From positions 2,448,001 to 2,512,000 of the forward strand of contig JANCRA010000019.1 of the NCBI GenBank assembly GCA_024362935.1: a stretch of DNA of 64,000 bases. The letters run 5' to 3'. The DNA comes from Setophaga petechia. Lineage: Eukaryota; Chordata; Aves; Passeriformes; Parulidae. Positions 30,101 to 39,102 of this stretch are shown one piece after another. The notes below the pieces were generated by a model. It worked only from the letters and a program-made list of their open reading frames with translations. It was not told where the DNA came from and did no database searches. A program made the position numbers and the translations under genes. Each line of letters opens with the position of its first letter. Position 1 is the stretch's first letter.

Positions 30101-33100
30101 ACTGAATAACAAAGTTACTACATGAATTTGTCCTTCTTTGTGATCTTAAACAGCTTATACACCTCTCCTCCTGTCAAATAAGCATACAGCCAGTGTGAAT
30201 GGAAATAGGAACCTAATCACTGAGAGATAAAAGATAGTCAAACATGGTAATTTGTACATCTGAGGCTCCAGCAGCAAATATGGAAAACAAAAGGAGAGAT
30301 ATTTGCTTCTGTAACTACAAAGCATTGCTTAATATAGCCACTATTTTTCTTCCCTTCTTTCAACATCTAAACTAAGGTCATTAAAAACCTCATGGAAAAG
30401 TCTCCTCACTGATATCATTCTGCTTTCTTAGGGTCTTTCCATCTCTAAAATTGAAGCAAACTTTCCATCAAAAAAAAATTCATAGCAAAATGGCAATTCA
30501 CCAATGTGATCTATAAAGAAGGGCACAGAAATTCTAAAAAATGTGGGATTTTCCACACATCTCAAAACCAAGAAATTTCCAGGCTCAGGTCTTTTGCTTT
30601 ATAACCAACACGGGACATCAAGCTGAAGACATATCTTGTAAATTAGGTATCCAAGACATGAGATTATGCCATTTTTCCATTATCAACATTTTAAAAAAAT
30701 TTACTACAGCAACATCAGTCACTAATTCTCACAAAGTTTTATCAGTCTATTGCTATAGCAGAGCTAAACTCCTCACTGCAGGGTGAGCTTTAAATACAAT
30801 AAATTACGCATGTTTAAATAGGGCAGTGCACACATGCTTTGAACTAAGTACATGCTCAGAGGCTTTAATGGATTAGGGTCTTAATTGGGAGGAGCTCAAT
30901 CTTCTCAGCTCCCAAGATCAAGTCTCATTTAGCATTATTCACAATACCTCATCACTTGGAGACCTGAGAAAAAACATTTTTAGAATACTCTAGTCATTTT
31001 GACAGTGAAATATGAAGCACAAGTTCCACAGAGGGAAAAAAATAAAAAGACACAGAATCAAAGGAGTCACACACCTTTCCTCACAGTCCTTTTTCCTTAA
31101 ACTTTTTATGACTTTATCATAAAAAATAAAAGAAGCTAGGATAACTAAGACAACTAACTTCAAGATAAAGCCGTACATTAGTACCAACACCAAGTTCTGA
31201 CATTTATTCAGCCAAGTGCAACAAGTCACTGTATCAGTTTTGTAACAAGAAAATTACACAACCAAAGCATCGCTAATGGCTACATTAAAATAATGATTTC
31301 ACAGAAGTAGAGAAGAAGTACAATACCAGGAAAATTAAAATTATTAATTCAGTTCAACCACTCTTTCAGCATTACATAAAGCCAAAACTATTCAATAAAT
31401 CCAAGGTTTCAGTAAAAGCAATGTCTCAAAACTGCAACTCTGAATAATTTTAGTACATGCCACAAACGTGAAATGAAGGCTAGAAATCTCTCAGCCAATT
31501 CCAGTTGACATTATGAAAAATACAAGAGCATTACATACCACTGATGTTGAGATCATAATCTCCAGCTGTGATCACATTAGCTACCAGTCCTTCAGCAGGC
31601 TGACTGACAGACACAACATCATGCAAAAGTTTCCGAATAGCACCGGGCTGAGGTGGGTGAGTAATGATGTTGTTGACAGCGATCTTCAAATTTTTAATGA
31701 TGTGAAGCTGATTATTAGGATCTCTCATGTGAACTAAAAAGGAGAAAGAAGAGGATTTGTTGAGGAGTATGACAGAGTTCAAATAAGTGTCATAAATTAG
31801 TCTTTTTCCAACACATTTTCTCTTTAAAGATTGCTCCACTAAACTTCTCCATCATCAATTTTAGATCATAGTCCATAATACTTGACTACCAAAAACAGAG
31901 GGGGGGAAGGTGGTAACAAAAAAATTACTTGATGTTCAACATTAGGCTCATCTAGGCAGACTGATTAATGAATAGCATGGGATCTTAGTTGGTAAGAATA
32001 TCCACTCCATCTAACATAGTACATGCACATCCTACACTGATACACTCCCTTCTGTGTAGAACATATCAACTTTCATGGAAAAGCCATAGGAACCATGTAT
32101 GGATTTCACACAACACATCGTGTTTCAAGGAATAAGAAGTTTCCAAGAAATCCGCACACACAAATAAATAGCATATAAGAAACTTGACAGGGATAACATA
32201 GTATTCATTAATCCAAAATTAACATATCCTAAAAGACAAGCTGAGAGAGTTGGGGTTGCTCATCCTGGAGAAGGGGGGAGACCTTAGAGCAGCCTTCCAG
32301 TACCTACAGGGGCTTTCAAGAGAGCTGGAGAGGTACAAGGGCATGTAGTGACAAGACAAGGGGGAATGGTTTAAAACTGAAAGAAGAAAGCAGATTTAGA
32401 TCAGATATTGGGAAGAAATTCTTTACCATGAGAATGGTGAGGCATTGGAACAGGTTGCCCAAAAAGCTGTGATGCCCTAACACTGGAACAGTTCAAGGCC
32501 TGGCTGGACAGGGATGTGAGCAACCTGGTCTAATGGAAAGTAACTCTAACCACAGCAGGGTGAACTTAGAACTAGATGTTCTTGAAGGTCCCTTTAAACC
32601 TAAACCATTCTATGATTTTTAGCTATAGCTTCCTTTGTAGAATCTTCATGAAAATTGCTTCCTAAAGCCATCTGGTTTTAAAAAACTGTTGGCAACATTT
32701 TCAACACTCGTTACAATTCTGGGCCTGCTGGATTTTTCATGTAATTTCACCCTATTTCAAACTACAACCCCACCAAGCAAGCCAGACTGTGAGTGCAGGC
32801 AGGACACACTGACTACAGCTGCCTAAGCCACCTGGTGCTACCATGTGCCACGCAGCACAGCCCGACTCCTCTGCATGTTTTTCCACAAATTCCTGTATAG
32901 CATAGAAAAGGTAGCACAAAGGAAAATTCCTAGTGTTTTCTTCATCTTTCAACTAACTACAGGATTCACACCATAAAGGTCTGAAACTGAGTATTCAATC
33001 TGCTCCAGCCTGGAAAGCACTCCACACCTTCTCCACAAGCCTCTTCTGAAGTACAAAGTACACAGCTAAAGTCAGATCACACTAGATGTGTTCACAATCC

Positions 33101-36100
33101 ATTTTGAATGTTAAAACAGATTTCTAATGTCATTCAAATCTTGACTCATGTAGTTCTACGTTCCTCAAGCACATATTCACTCCCAAGCTTTACCAGCACT
33201 CAAGCTTATGGGAAAACACAGTAAAGCAGGCTAGAAAACTCATCCTGCCAAAAACAACCTAAAATTGAGTGGGTTTTTACAGCTATAAGTTTCAGATTGA
33301 ACTCGTATATCATAAGGCTTTACCAACACCAGAAAAGGCAGTTGTGCTGGCTAAACTTTACTTAGTTCAGCATTTCTATCAGAAAGCTGAAGCAGTTGTT
33401 TTGGATGCAGCTTCTTTCATCTTATCACATTGGTAAATTATCAACCCTATTTTGAAATTATCAGATGTAAAGGAAGTGGCAAACAACTAGGAAACTAGTT
33501 TGCCTTCACCAGCACAGCTGTAACACTACAACTCATCCCTGCTGTCTGTCCTAAACATAACAGCCATAATAACGAAGAGCAAGCACATTTCCATACAGAT
33601 CACAGATGACATCTCTGGCATATGCTTAATGACAAGGACTGAAATAACAGACATACTTGGAACCCCAAAAAGTTTTAATACAAAAAAAAAAAAGACATGT
33701 CTTGTGTTATACATTTTCTTAAAATGTTTATAAGATAATTTCAAAAAGAACTTTGTCAAAACTGGCAGCAGTATCATGTATTAGAACAGTATCTTTCTCA
33801 TCAAAAGTTGAAGATGCTAGGATACACAAGGAACTCCTAACATCACACTAAGCTTGAATAAGCACAGTGTTCCCATTATACTTCTATACATCTTGCACAT
33901 ATTTAAGGCTTAGAATCACATTAAGTTATCAGAAGCTCTCTTTTTTTGTCTTAAGGTCAAATACTTTGATTTAAGAGTAACCAATGCTATCTTAAAGTGA
34001 TACTTGCTAATTGACATATGTACCATAATCCTCCCTCCCACAAAGACAGTATTAGTTCATAAGCATTTTTAAAGAGTCTTAAAAACAGGATCCTATTTTA
34101 AAGAAAACCTACCTATATACACAATTAATACAATGCATACACATGTTAAATCAGGCATCAGTTGTTACTAACAAACAAAACAGAAGTTAAGAAAGCCACT
34201 TTGAGAATAAATACAAAGGTATAAAATCCTCAGTTTTGGTTTCCTTATTAAAGGAACTTGAAAATTTGGGGAAGCTGTCCTTTCACTTTTTTAAACATTT
34301 CTCCTTCACTAACAGGAGGTGACTTTCTTACAGAAGTCAAGAGGCTAAAATTTACAGGACAGAGCAACCTGAATCTGTGCTTAGCACACTCTACCATCAC
34401 AGTTTGCTGAGTATTGCAAGGGTATTTTTGGCCACACCAATATTAGCAAGCCACTGATAGGCCAAAGTTGATGAGTAGATTAAATACTGACTTGTGCAAA
34501 GGGTGCTCCCATTGTGTCTACATTACATATCTTTGTGGGGTTCTACTTGAAATTAGATAGAATCTGGCCTCCTTAAATTAAGCAACATCAACAGTGTGTG
34601 GTTTTACTCTACCTGAAGGATTACATGGTGTTCTGGTCCTTCACATCTGTTAGCACGTGAAGGATGACTGACACGTGCACAGTAGAGAGCTCAGTTCAGT
34701 TCCTGTTTATCAGAATTGTTCTGCACATACATCAGTAGATTAATTTCCTACCTGCACTGCTTCTCTAAGCAAGAAGGCTGATGAACACACAGCCTTCAGC
34801 TGGTTCATAAGCTACATAATTCCTAATTTCAGATAAAAACATGCATTTTAACAGGACTCTAAAAATGCAGTAGCACATCCATGACTGAGCTTTTCAAGTT
34901 ATAGAAGAATTCAAGAAGCTATTCATGTACTTTGAACTTCGGCATAAGCAGGGGACAGCTTATTTCTAAAGGGATGAAATACTAATCAATCCAATTTTCT
35001 GTTACAAATTCAATGGAATAGCAACTAAGTAAGGAAAGACGGATTAATTTAAAATGGACAGCATTTCACACCCCCTTAAGAAAAACTGTGCTTAGAAAGG
35101 AAGATATCAAAACAGAATTAAAGAATCACAGAACTGTTATAGTTGCAAGGGATCACTAGAGATCATCTACTCCAACCTCCCTGCCAAGCCAGGATCACCT
35201 CGAGCAGGTAAACAGGAACTGCCTGGGTGTGTTTGGAATGTCTCCAGAGAGGGAAACTCCACAACCTCCCTAGGCAGCCTGTTCCAGTGCTCTGCCACTC
35301 ACAACGGAAAGAAGTTTTGCCTCATGTTGAAGTAAAACTTTTTGTATTTTAGCTTATGGCCACTGCTCCTCACAGAATCCCAGAATAGTTATCACCACAA
35401 TACCATAACCATACATAATATGAGAATAACAATAACATTATAACCAGAAGCAGTAAATCATAGAGCATGCCATGTGCACACATTCTGCTGTACCACCATC
35501 AGATCATTTAATCATGCCTGTCTTCCTCTCTGTCCTTACCCTCACACATGCTGCTTCTAACACAAGAACTGAGAGTCAGCATGCAGTAACATTTTTTCCA
35601 GGCAGGAAGAGGAAGTCACTCTTGGAGTGAGGAACTGGAGTCAGGCTTGTGGCCTGCTGGGTCAGAATAGACACAAAGTAGTGCAACAACAAAACCCCTG
35701 TGCCAACTTTTACGCAGGGAACACTGAGGATAATTCAGGTTTGCAAGTTCCTTAACTGTCACAATAACTGGACCAAAATAGTTGCAACTAAGTGAATTAA
35801 TTAACCTTCCAAGTGAATGCTTCATTTCCAATACTCTGCCTGGTTTTGTTTACTAGATGCATTTTGAGAGCTTTTCACTAAAAGAAAGAGATAATTAACT
35901 CCAGGACTCTAAAGATGTGGGCATCCGCATTTATTATTTTTATCTCTGCTGCATTCTCACATAGTTCATAAGCATTGTTAAATAAAACGAAAAACATTTA
36001 TGAACAAGTTACAATTGATAAGTTACTATGACTCACCTAAAAATTAAGGCAGATTTTTAACACAAAGTAGCTTTTAAGCTGTTGCTATTTTTTGAGAAAT

Positions 36101-37229
36101 GCAAAAATCTAACAAGAATGACAGTACAAGCTTCATTTTCTTGCACTCTTTCCTCAGCACATGACACGCAGGGGCTGCAGTCTGAGCTACATGTCTGTCA
36201 GAAACCAAATCTGACAAATGTCATTGCAGCACTATTCTGACAAGCAGTTCTCTGCAAACTGCTGTCCTGCACACTACTGTAATGAGCAGCAGCTTGAAAT
36301 GCATAGCTTATCTAAATTAAAAACAAACAAATTCCGGATAATAAGTTAAAGCATCACAGCTAAAAAACTCTGTTGTTTCTCGTAAATGGTCAATCTCCAG
36401 TTTTCCTGCTGCTTCACGTGGTCATTTTGCCACATAAGCAGCTCGATTCCCACTCCTTCTTTGCACAGGTCTTACTCACAGAAACAACAACAACAAAAAA
36501 ATAAAAAGAAAAAGAAAAAAGAAAAAAAGCATAAAGGATAAAGCTACAGGCAAGAGAAAGGAAAGCCCTGCAACTGAAACCACGATTCATGTTTCTGAAA
36601 GACTGGCCGTACTTTCAACGCCTGGCTACGGCAAGTGTGAAACCCAGTAGAGACTACAGCAAGAGTCAGGCACGAGTACTAGGGAGGTAACAGCAAAGTG
36701 GTTTTAATGGAAGACAAAAATCCGTCTGGAAGAGCTGAATTTACAGACACCTTCCTCTTCAGCCGTGGAATGCCTCCAGCAGAAACCTAACTTCCCCGGT
36801 TCCGCAGACTGAATGAAACTAAGCTAACTTAACAGCTGTCACCTGCGACAACCCCGGCAAACGCGTGTCTCCGCCAAGCCCGTCACGGCTCCCGGTGACA
36901 CCCGCCCGGGCGGCCGCTGCCCCGGCGCCGGGAAGGGGCGTCGGGCCCGTCCCGCAGGCACAGCCCCGGCGGCCGCAGCCGTGCGGGACCCCCGGAGGCC
37001 GCGGGCGGAAGGGAGCGGCGGCGCCGCCTCCCCCGCCCCGGGTAAACAACGCGCTCCGCTCCCGGCACCGACCTTCCGAGGTGAGGCGGCAGAAGGGCCT
37101 GACGAGCTCGGCGAAGCTGAGGTTGTTCTTGCGGGTGAGCCGCTCCGCCTCCTCGCTGCACAGCGCGGCCACCAAGGGCACGAACGAGTCCTGGATGAAC
37201 TCCTGCACCGACTGCACGCACTGGGCCAT
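37..37229 (-). CDS. TRAPPC8: TRAPPC8, trafficking protein particle complex subunit 8 (23 coding exons, 3' end off window)
   Basis: Trs85-type subunit that defines the TRAPPIII complex, a Rab1 exchange factor and tether acting in ER-to-Golgi traffic and autophagy. Joining 23 exons gives one open frame of 1161 codons with every GT/AG junction in phase; lengths from exon 1 are 157, 195, 90, 175, 154, 82, 248, 116, 151, 101, 106, 132, 225, 109, 195, 131, 75, 127, 158, 443, 148, 97 and 69 nt. The product follows human TRAPPC8 (about 1435 aa) throughout, from [11 protein letters not shown] through the conserved [20 protein letters not shown] block to the Ig-like C-terminal half, so roughly the last 275 residues lie to the left. 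The start is the ATG at 37229, conserved with human; an in-frame ATG 36 codons upstream is noted separately. No stop or frameshift was found. Introns 1 and 2 are about 5.3 and 5.4 kb, the rest 0.2-2.4 kb. The gene is divergent from RNF138. Confidence 0.97.
554..650 (-). CDS. TRAPPC8: TRAPPC8 coding exon 22
   Basis: Residues 1107-1138, [20 protein letters not shown] then [12 protein letters not shown] plus one base. The donor is GTGTGT, chosen because it keeps phase with exon 23. Confidence 0.93.
1892..2039 (-). CDS. TRAPPC8: TRAPPC8 coding exon 21
   Basis: Residues 1057-1106, [20 protein letters not shown] to [11 protein letters not shown]. The acceptor is TTCCTAG and the donor GTAAGT. Phase 0 end. 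Confidence 0.95.
3434..3870 (+). mobile_element. Solo LTR of an avian endogenous retrovirus, degraded
   Basis: Lies in TRAPPC8 intron 20. The stretch from AGGTTTAGGCTGGGATGG through the ATTCCATATCATATG block and CTTCCCAAGTAATC resembles a common avian ERV LTR that I recognise from memory. No internal gag or pol sequence lies next to it, so it is a solo copy. Ends are approximate. The 94-residue minus-strand frame inside it is not a gene. Confidence 0.65.
4322..4345. repeat. Short CR1-tail-like repeat
   Basis: Two tandem copies of the ATCACAGA motif typical of the CR1 3' terminal repeat seen in reverse orientation. There is little CR1 body next to it, so it may be a remnant or chance. Confidence 0.4.
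4395..4837 (-). CDS. TRAPPC8: TRAPPC8 coding exon 20 (largest)
   Basis: Residues 910-1056 plus two bases, from [20 protein letters not shown] to [15 protein letters not shown]. At 443 nt this is the largest exon here. It holds Ig-like beta segments with [20 protein letters not shown] conserved. The acceptor is CATACAG and the donor GTAAGT. Confidence 0.97.
4950..5237 (+). mobile_element. CR1 LINE 3' fragment
   Basis: Lies in TRAPPC8 intron 19. Carries the end of the CR1 3' region, with GTGGAATAGCTTCC, the AGGCATTTAGACAA segment and the near-terminal TGGACTGGATGATC. Truncated at the 5' end, as is usual for CR1. Confidence 0.8.
5631..5788 (-). CDS. TRAPPC8: TRAPPC8 coding exon 19
   Basis: Residues 857-909, [20 protein letters not shown] to [15 protein letters not shown]. 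The block around [20 protein letters not shown] is strongly conserved. The donor is GTATGT. Confidence 0.96.
6824..6950 (-). CDS. TRAPPC8: TRAPPC8 coding exon 18
   Basis: Residues 815-856, [20 protein letters not shown] then [20 protein letters not shown] and QT plus one base. The acceptor is CTCCACAG and the donor GTAAGT. Confidence 0.94.
7206..7482 (-). mobile_element. CR1 LINE fragment (reverse orientation)
   Basis: Lies in TRAPPC8 intron 17. Starts with the reversed 3' end ATCACAGAATGACTGAAGC, then CTGGAGGTCATCGTGCCC, and continues to CAGCCTCTTGTGCCCAC further into the element. The plus-strand 67-codon frame here is part of the repeat. Confidence 0.85.
7638..7712 (-). CDS. TRAPPC8: TRAPPC8 coding exon 17
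   Basis: Residues 790-814, [20 protein letters not shown] then EETKV. The N-terminal few residues differ from human, the rest matches. In phase at both ends, with TTTCCAG and GTAAGT. Confidence 0.92.
8789..8919 (-). CDS. TRAPPC8: TRAPPC8 coding exon 16
   Basis: Residues 746-789, [20 protein letters not shown] then [20 protein letters not shown] and TKEQ. This is the first Ig-like beta segment of the C-terminal half. The acceptor is TTGATAG and the donor GTAAAG. Confidence 0.94.
9108..9302 (-). CDS. TRAPPC8: TRAPPC8 coding exon 15
   Basis: Residues 681-745, [20 protein letters not shown] to [12 protein letters not shown] plus one base. Phase continues into the EPITVEV start of exon 16. The donor is GTAAAG. 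Confidence 0.96.
10038..10146 (-). CDS. TRAPPC8: TRAPPC8 coding exon 14
   Basis: Residues 645-680, [20 protein letters not shown] then [16 protein letters not shown] plus one base. A proline-rich linker between the helical N-terminal and beta-rich C-terminal halves. The donor is GTTAGA. Confidence 0.95.
11147..11371 (-). CDS. TRAPPC8: TRAPPC8 coding exon 13
   Basis: Residues 570-644, [20 protein letters not shown] to [14 protein letters not shown]. Very high identity to human. TPR-like helical repeats. The donor is GTAAAT. Confidence 0.96.
13326..13457 (-). CDS. TRAPPC8: TRAPPC8 coding exon 12
   Basis: Residues 526-569, [20 protein letters not shown] then [20 protein letters not shown] and KAGQ. 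Phase 0 at both ends. The donor is GTAAGT. Confidence 0.95.
14985..15090 (-). CDS. TRAPPC8: TRAPPC8 coding exon 11
   Basis: Residues 490-525, [20 protein letters not shown] then [15 protein letters not shown]. Part of a TPR-like helical stretch. The acceptor is ACTTCAG and the donor GTAAAA. Confidence 0.96.
15406..16371. mobile_element. Solo LTR of an avian endogenous retrovirus, about 966 bp
   Basis: Lies in TRAPPC8 intron 10. Begins TGTACTGG and ends CAATACA, the TG...CA form of LTRs. The flanking pentamers CAGGT and CAAGT differ by one base and look like a decayed target-site duplication. The body resembles a widespread avian ERV LTR I know from other birds, including AATTTATTGGCAATTAATA and repeated TGCTCCAGCATG-like blocks. 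There is no internal viral sequence, so this is a product of LTR-LTR recombination. The 161-codon minus frame and 85-codon plus frame inside are repeat shadows. Confidence 0.75.
16572..16672 (-). CDS. TRAPPC8: TRAPPC8 coding exon 10
   Basis: Residues 457-489, [20 protein letters not shown] then [13 protein letters not shown] plus two bases. The acceptor is CTTGTAG and the donor GTAGGT. Confidence 0.95.
17985..18135 (-). CDS. TRAPPC8: TRAPPC8 coding exon 9
   Basis: Residues 406-456, [20 protein letters not shown] to [13 protein letters not shown]. Helical repeat region. The donor is the poorly matching GTTGGT, but phase and the next exon agree with it. Confidence 0.95.
19384..19499 (-). CDS. 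TRAPPC8: TRAPPC8 coding exon 8
   Basis: Residues 368-405, [20 protein letters not shown] then [18 protein letters not shown]. Almost identical to human. Bounded by CTTCAG and GTAAGT. No long ATG-initiated frame covers it, so simple ORF finding would miss it. Confidence 0.95.
21092..21339 (-). CDS. TRAPPC8: TRAPPC8 coding exon 7
   Basis: Residues 285-367. The first half is a variable linker. The second half is the strongly conserved [20 protein letters not shown] and [17 protein letters not shown] of the Trs85 family. The donor is GTCAGT. Confidence 0.96.
22777..22858 (-). CDS. TRAPPC8: TRAPPC8 coding exon 6
   Basis: Residues 258-284, [15 protein letters not shown] followed by [12 protein letters not shown]. 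This low-conservation linker is slightly shorter than the matching human stretch. It is too short to give a long open frame, but is supported by TGGCAG acceptor and GTATTT donor and by phase. Confidence 0.9.
23239..23279. repeat. Short tandem repeat, 9-bp unit TCTGAAAAA
   Basis: Lies in TRAPPC8 intron 5. Three near-perfect copies of TCTGAAAAA, plus a final variant copy with TATC in place of TCT. No function is apparent. Confidence 0.7.
24024..24177 (-). CDS. TRAPPC8: TRAPPC8 coding exon 5
   Basis: Residues 206-257. Contains [20 protein letters not shown] and [20 protein letters not shown]. The acceptor is CTTTCAG and the donor GTATTA. Ends in phase 0. Confidence 0.96.
24573..24747 (-). CDS. 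TRAPPC8: TRAPPC8 coding exon 4
   Basis: Residues 148-205 plus two bases. Contains [20 protein letters not shown] and [20 protein letters not shown], nearly identical to human TRAPPC8. The donor is GTGGGT. Confidence 0.96.
26024..26113 (-). CDS. TRAPPC8: TRAPPC8 coding exon 3
   Basis: Residues 118-147: [20 protein letters not shown] and onward to HYVA plus one base. The acceptor is ATTTCAG and the donor GTATCC. Phase joins cleanly to the Cys-Met-Leu start of exon 4. Confidence 0.95.
26114..31538 (-). other. TRAPPC8: TRAPPC8 intron 2
   Basis: 5.4 kb. AT-rich. I see no CR1 body, RNA gene or conserved coding block. It contains a 150-codon minus-strand open frame at 28442-28894 that I do not recognise and judge to be chance. 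Confidence 0.8.
31539..31733 (-). CDS. TRAPPC8: TRAPPC8 coding exon 2
   Basis: Residues 53-117. Begins with the rest of a Val codon, then [20 protein letters not shown], and ends GDYDLNIS plus one base. The acceptor is TTTTTAG and the donor GTATGT. Confidence 0.96.
32236..32622 (+). mobile_element. CR1 LINE 3' fragment
   Basis: Contains the typical CR1 order: TTGGGGTTGCTCATCCTGG, AGCAGCCTTCCAGTACCT, GGAACAGGTTGCCCA, TTCAAGGCCTGGCTGGACAG, AACCTGGTCTAATGGAA and AACCATTCTATGATTTT at the 3' end. About 390 bp, the most complete plus-strand copy in the window. Confidence 0.93.
35124..35372 (-). mobile_element. CR1 LINE fragment (reverse orientation)
   Basis: Reversed 3' end AATCACAGAACTGTTATAG, then GATCATCTACTCCAACC, CCTAGGCAGCCTGTTCCAG and a final TATGGCCACTGCTCCTC. 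Lies in TRAPPC8 intron 1. Confidence 0.9.
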
Positions 37230-37640
37230 GGCCGCCGCTCGGGGCCGCCCGAGACGGCCCCGCCACCTTTCTCCGCAATTCTCCGGATTATTCCCTCCCT
37301 CCCTCCTTCCTTCCTTCCCTGGCCGCTGCCTGTACACGGCTCCCGCCCGGGCCCCGCTCAGCGCCCGCCGAGCGCCGCCATGTTGCGCCTCAGCCGAGCC
37401 CCTCGGGGAGCGCCCGCTCCCGGCGGCCCCCGCGCCCGCTCATGTGATTGGACAAAGGGGCGGTGCCGGGCCGGGAGGGGGAGGCGACGGTGGCCGGCCG
37501 GAGGGGGGGAAGAGAGGGAGCACACAACGCAACACTCCCCCGCCCCGGAGCGGGCAGTTGGTGCGGTCCGGGCGGCGCGGGGCCGTGGGATGGTCCCGCG
37601 GGATCCTGGAGCTGGGAAGCGGGTTTGGCCAAGGAACGGG
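36850..37640 (-). promoter_or_regulatory. TRAPPC8: CpG island and promoter of TRAPPC8
   Basis: Very GC- and CpG-rich block surrounding exon 1, in sharp contrast to AT-rich flanks. No TATA box is obvious. The transcription start probably lies between the ATG (37229) and about 37400. On the plus strand the region includes a CCTCCCTCC/TTCCTTCC pyrimidine run at about 37287-37320, within the likely 5' leader. Several overlapping long frames on both strands here are GC-driven shadows. Confidence 0.85.
37073..37229 (-). CDS. TRAPPC8: TRAPPC8 coding exon 1
   Basis: Residues 1-52, starting [11 protein letters not shown] and ending CRLTSE plus one base. The donor is GTCGGT at 37072-37067. It lies in the CpG island. 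The upstream strand carries a pyrimidine- and G-rich leader. Confidence 0.96.
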
Positions 37641-37650
37641 ATAAACAATG

Positions 37651-38215
37651 CTGTCGGGTTTATTAAAAACAGACAAGCAACAAAACAAACAAAAAGCCCA
37701 AAAATAACAACCAAAAGTGGCAAAATTACCCCAAAGAAAGAAAAATAGAGGGGGGGAAACGCGCCCCGAAACAACAAAAACAGCGCCAAAATAACTGCGA
37801 AACAAATCAAAACAATAAAATTGGGAAGTAAAAAAGCAACAAACCCTCAAAGCAAAACAAAGCAAAAACATTTAAAACAAAAATAAAACCAAATAACACC
37901 AAAACAAACAAACAAAAAAAAAAAAAGCAAATATGACTCCAAAACAAAACTAAGGAGGGGAAAGTTAAAAAAAAAAAAAAGATAAAAATCCAAACCAAAA
38001 CAAAAAAAATACCCAAAGCAACAACCATAAAAACCCTAAAATAACTCCAAAGCAAAGCAAGAAAATTACACAAAACAGCAACAAAAAAGCAAAACAATTA
38101 TACCCTCTCCCCCCCCCCCCCCCAAAACAAATGGGGGGGAGGGAGGGACAGAAATAAAAAACAGCCACCAAAAAGGGGAAAGCAGCCCACCAAAAGAAAA
38201 ACCCCACACATGAAT
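37651..38215. repeat. A-rich, T-poor low-complexity tract upstream of TRAPPC8
   Basis: More than 550 bp made mostly of A with C and G, rich in CAAAACAAAA-like units and A runs, and containing a C run at about 38109-38123. Adenine is strongly concentrated on one strand, so the TRAPPC8 sense strand is T-rich. The phenylalanine- and leucine-rich minus frames here are artefacts of that bias. Confidence 0.85.
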
Positions 38216-38270
38216 AAAGCTATACACATCAAACCCATGAATGGTTAGCCATAAATTAAAACACAAGTTC

Positions 38271-38486
38271 CGCTTCAACATGAGGAAGAAGTGCTTTCCA
38301 TTGAGAGTGGCAGAGCACTGAAACAGGTGCCCAGGGAAGACATAGAGTTTCCCTTTCTGGAGATATTGAAAACCCACCTGGACACATTCCAATGTCACCT
38401 GCTCCAGATAACACTGCATTGGCAGGGGGGATGGATTAGATGACCTCCATTGGCCCCTTCCACCCCTAATAATTCTGAGGTTCTGT
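38271..38486 (+). mobile_element. CR1 LINE 3' fragment, first duplicated copy
   Basis: AACATGAGGAAGAAGTGCTT, then GAGTGGCAGAGCACTG, GAGATATTGAAAACCCACC and the end ATGGATTAGATGACCTCC with AATTCTGAGGTTCTGTT. Well-preserved CR1 3' end. Confidence 0.88.
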
Positions 38487-38880
38487 TAAAAAGTAAAGAG
38501 TTGCTGGGGTGTTCTCTGGCAGATCTGTCAGTGTATGCAAGACATTCAAACTGGGAAAAATAGCTTCATTTTTAAAGTTTTGCCCATTAAAGCATGATAT
38601 TAAACAAAATCCTTGTGCACAGCGGGGTGGGCAGCTGTCCTGGGGGATTTTCTGGCACCAGGAAGCTGGTTTGTGGTGAGACAAGTGCTGGGATTTGGCC
38701 CCAAAAATCTCCTCCAAAGGAAAGCACTTCTGTCAGTTTTATTAAAAAAAAAAAAAAAAAGAAACAAAACCCCCACAACAACAACCACCCCAACAAAGCA
38801 ACAATAATAAAAGCAGAAAAAAGATCCCAAATAAAACCACCAAAATACCACACAAAACCCCCCAGAATAGTTAACTTATG

Positions 38881-39102
38881 CACAGGAGGCTCCACTGGAA
38901 CATGAGGAAGAACTTCTTGACAGTGTGGGTGAATCTGCTGTGATTTTCTAGAGACACTTGCAGTCTCCTTCACCGGAGATACTCAAGAACTGTGTGGATG
39001 CAATCCTGTGCCATGTGCTCCGGGCTGACCCTGCTTGAGCCGGGATGTTGGACCAGATATAACCACTGCAGTCCCTTCCAGCCTGAGCTCGGTGACTCCG
39101 TT
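38881..39102 (+). mobile_element. CR1 LINE 3' fragment, second duplicated copy
   Basis: AACATGAGGAAGAACTTCTT, GAGATACTCAAGAACTGTG, GGATGTTGGACCAGATATA and CCCTTCCAGCCTGAGC. More diverged internally than its neighbour, but occupying the same place in the duplicated unit. Confidence 0.83.

Larger units (their letters stand above)
31734..37072 (-). other. TRAPPC8: TRAPPC8 intron 1
   Basis: 5.3 kb. Contains two CR1 fragments in opposite orientations (32236-32622 and 35124-35372) and an A-rich stretch near 36485-36530. The 37.0-kb end lies inside the CpG island. No other coding signal was seen. Confidence 0.85.

Noticed and set aside
36819..37337. 172-codon minus-strand frame over the TRAPPC8 promoter read as a separate protein
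   Set aside because: Its middle is TRAPPC8 exon 1. The part after SEGRC is read-through into intron 1, past a valid donor that phase-matches exon 2.
36865..37748. Two long plus-strand frames (259 and 255 codons) in the CpG island
   Set aside because: GC- and CpG-driven open frames antisense to TRAPPC8 exon 1, made of Pro/Ala/Arg/Gly runs, and the second ends in A-rich lysine and threonine codons.
37807..38419. Hydrophobic Phe/Leu-rich minus frames resembling membrane proteins
   Set aside because: They are the complement of the A-rich, T-poor tract, so TTT and TTG codons are forced by composition.
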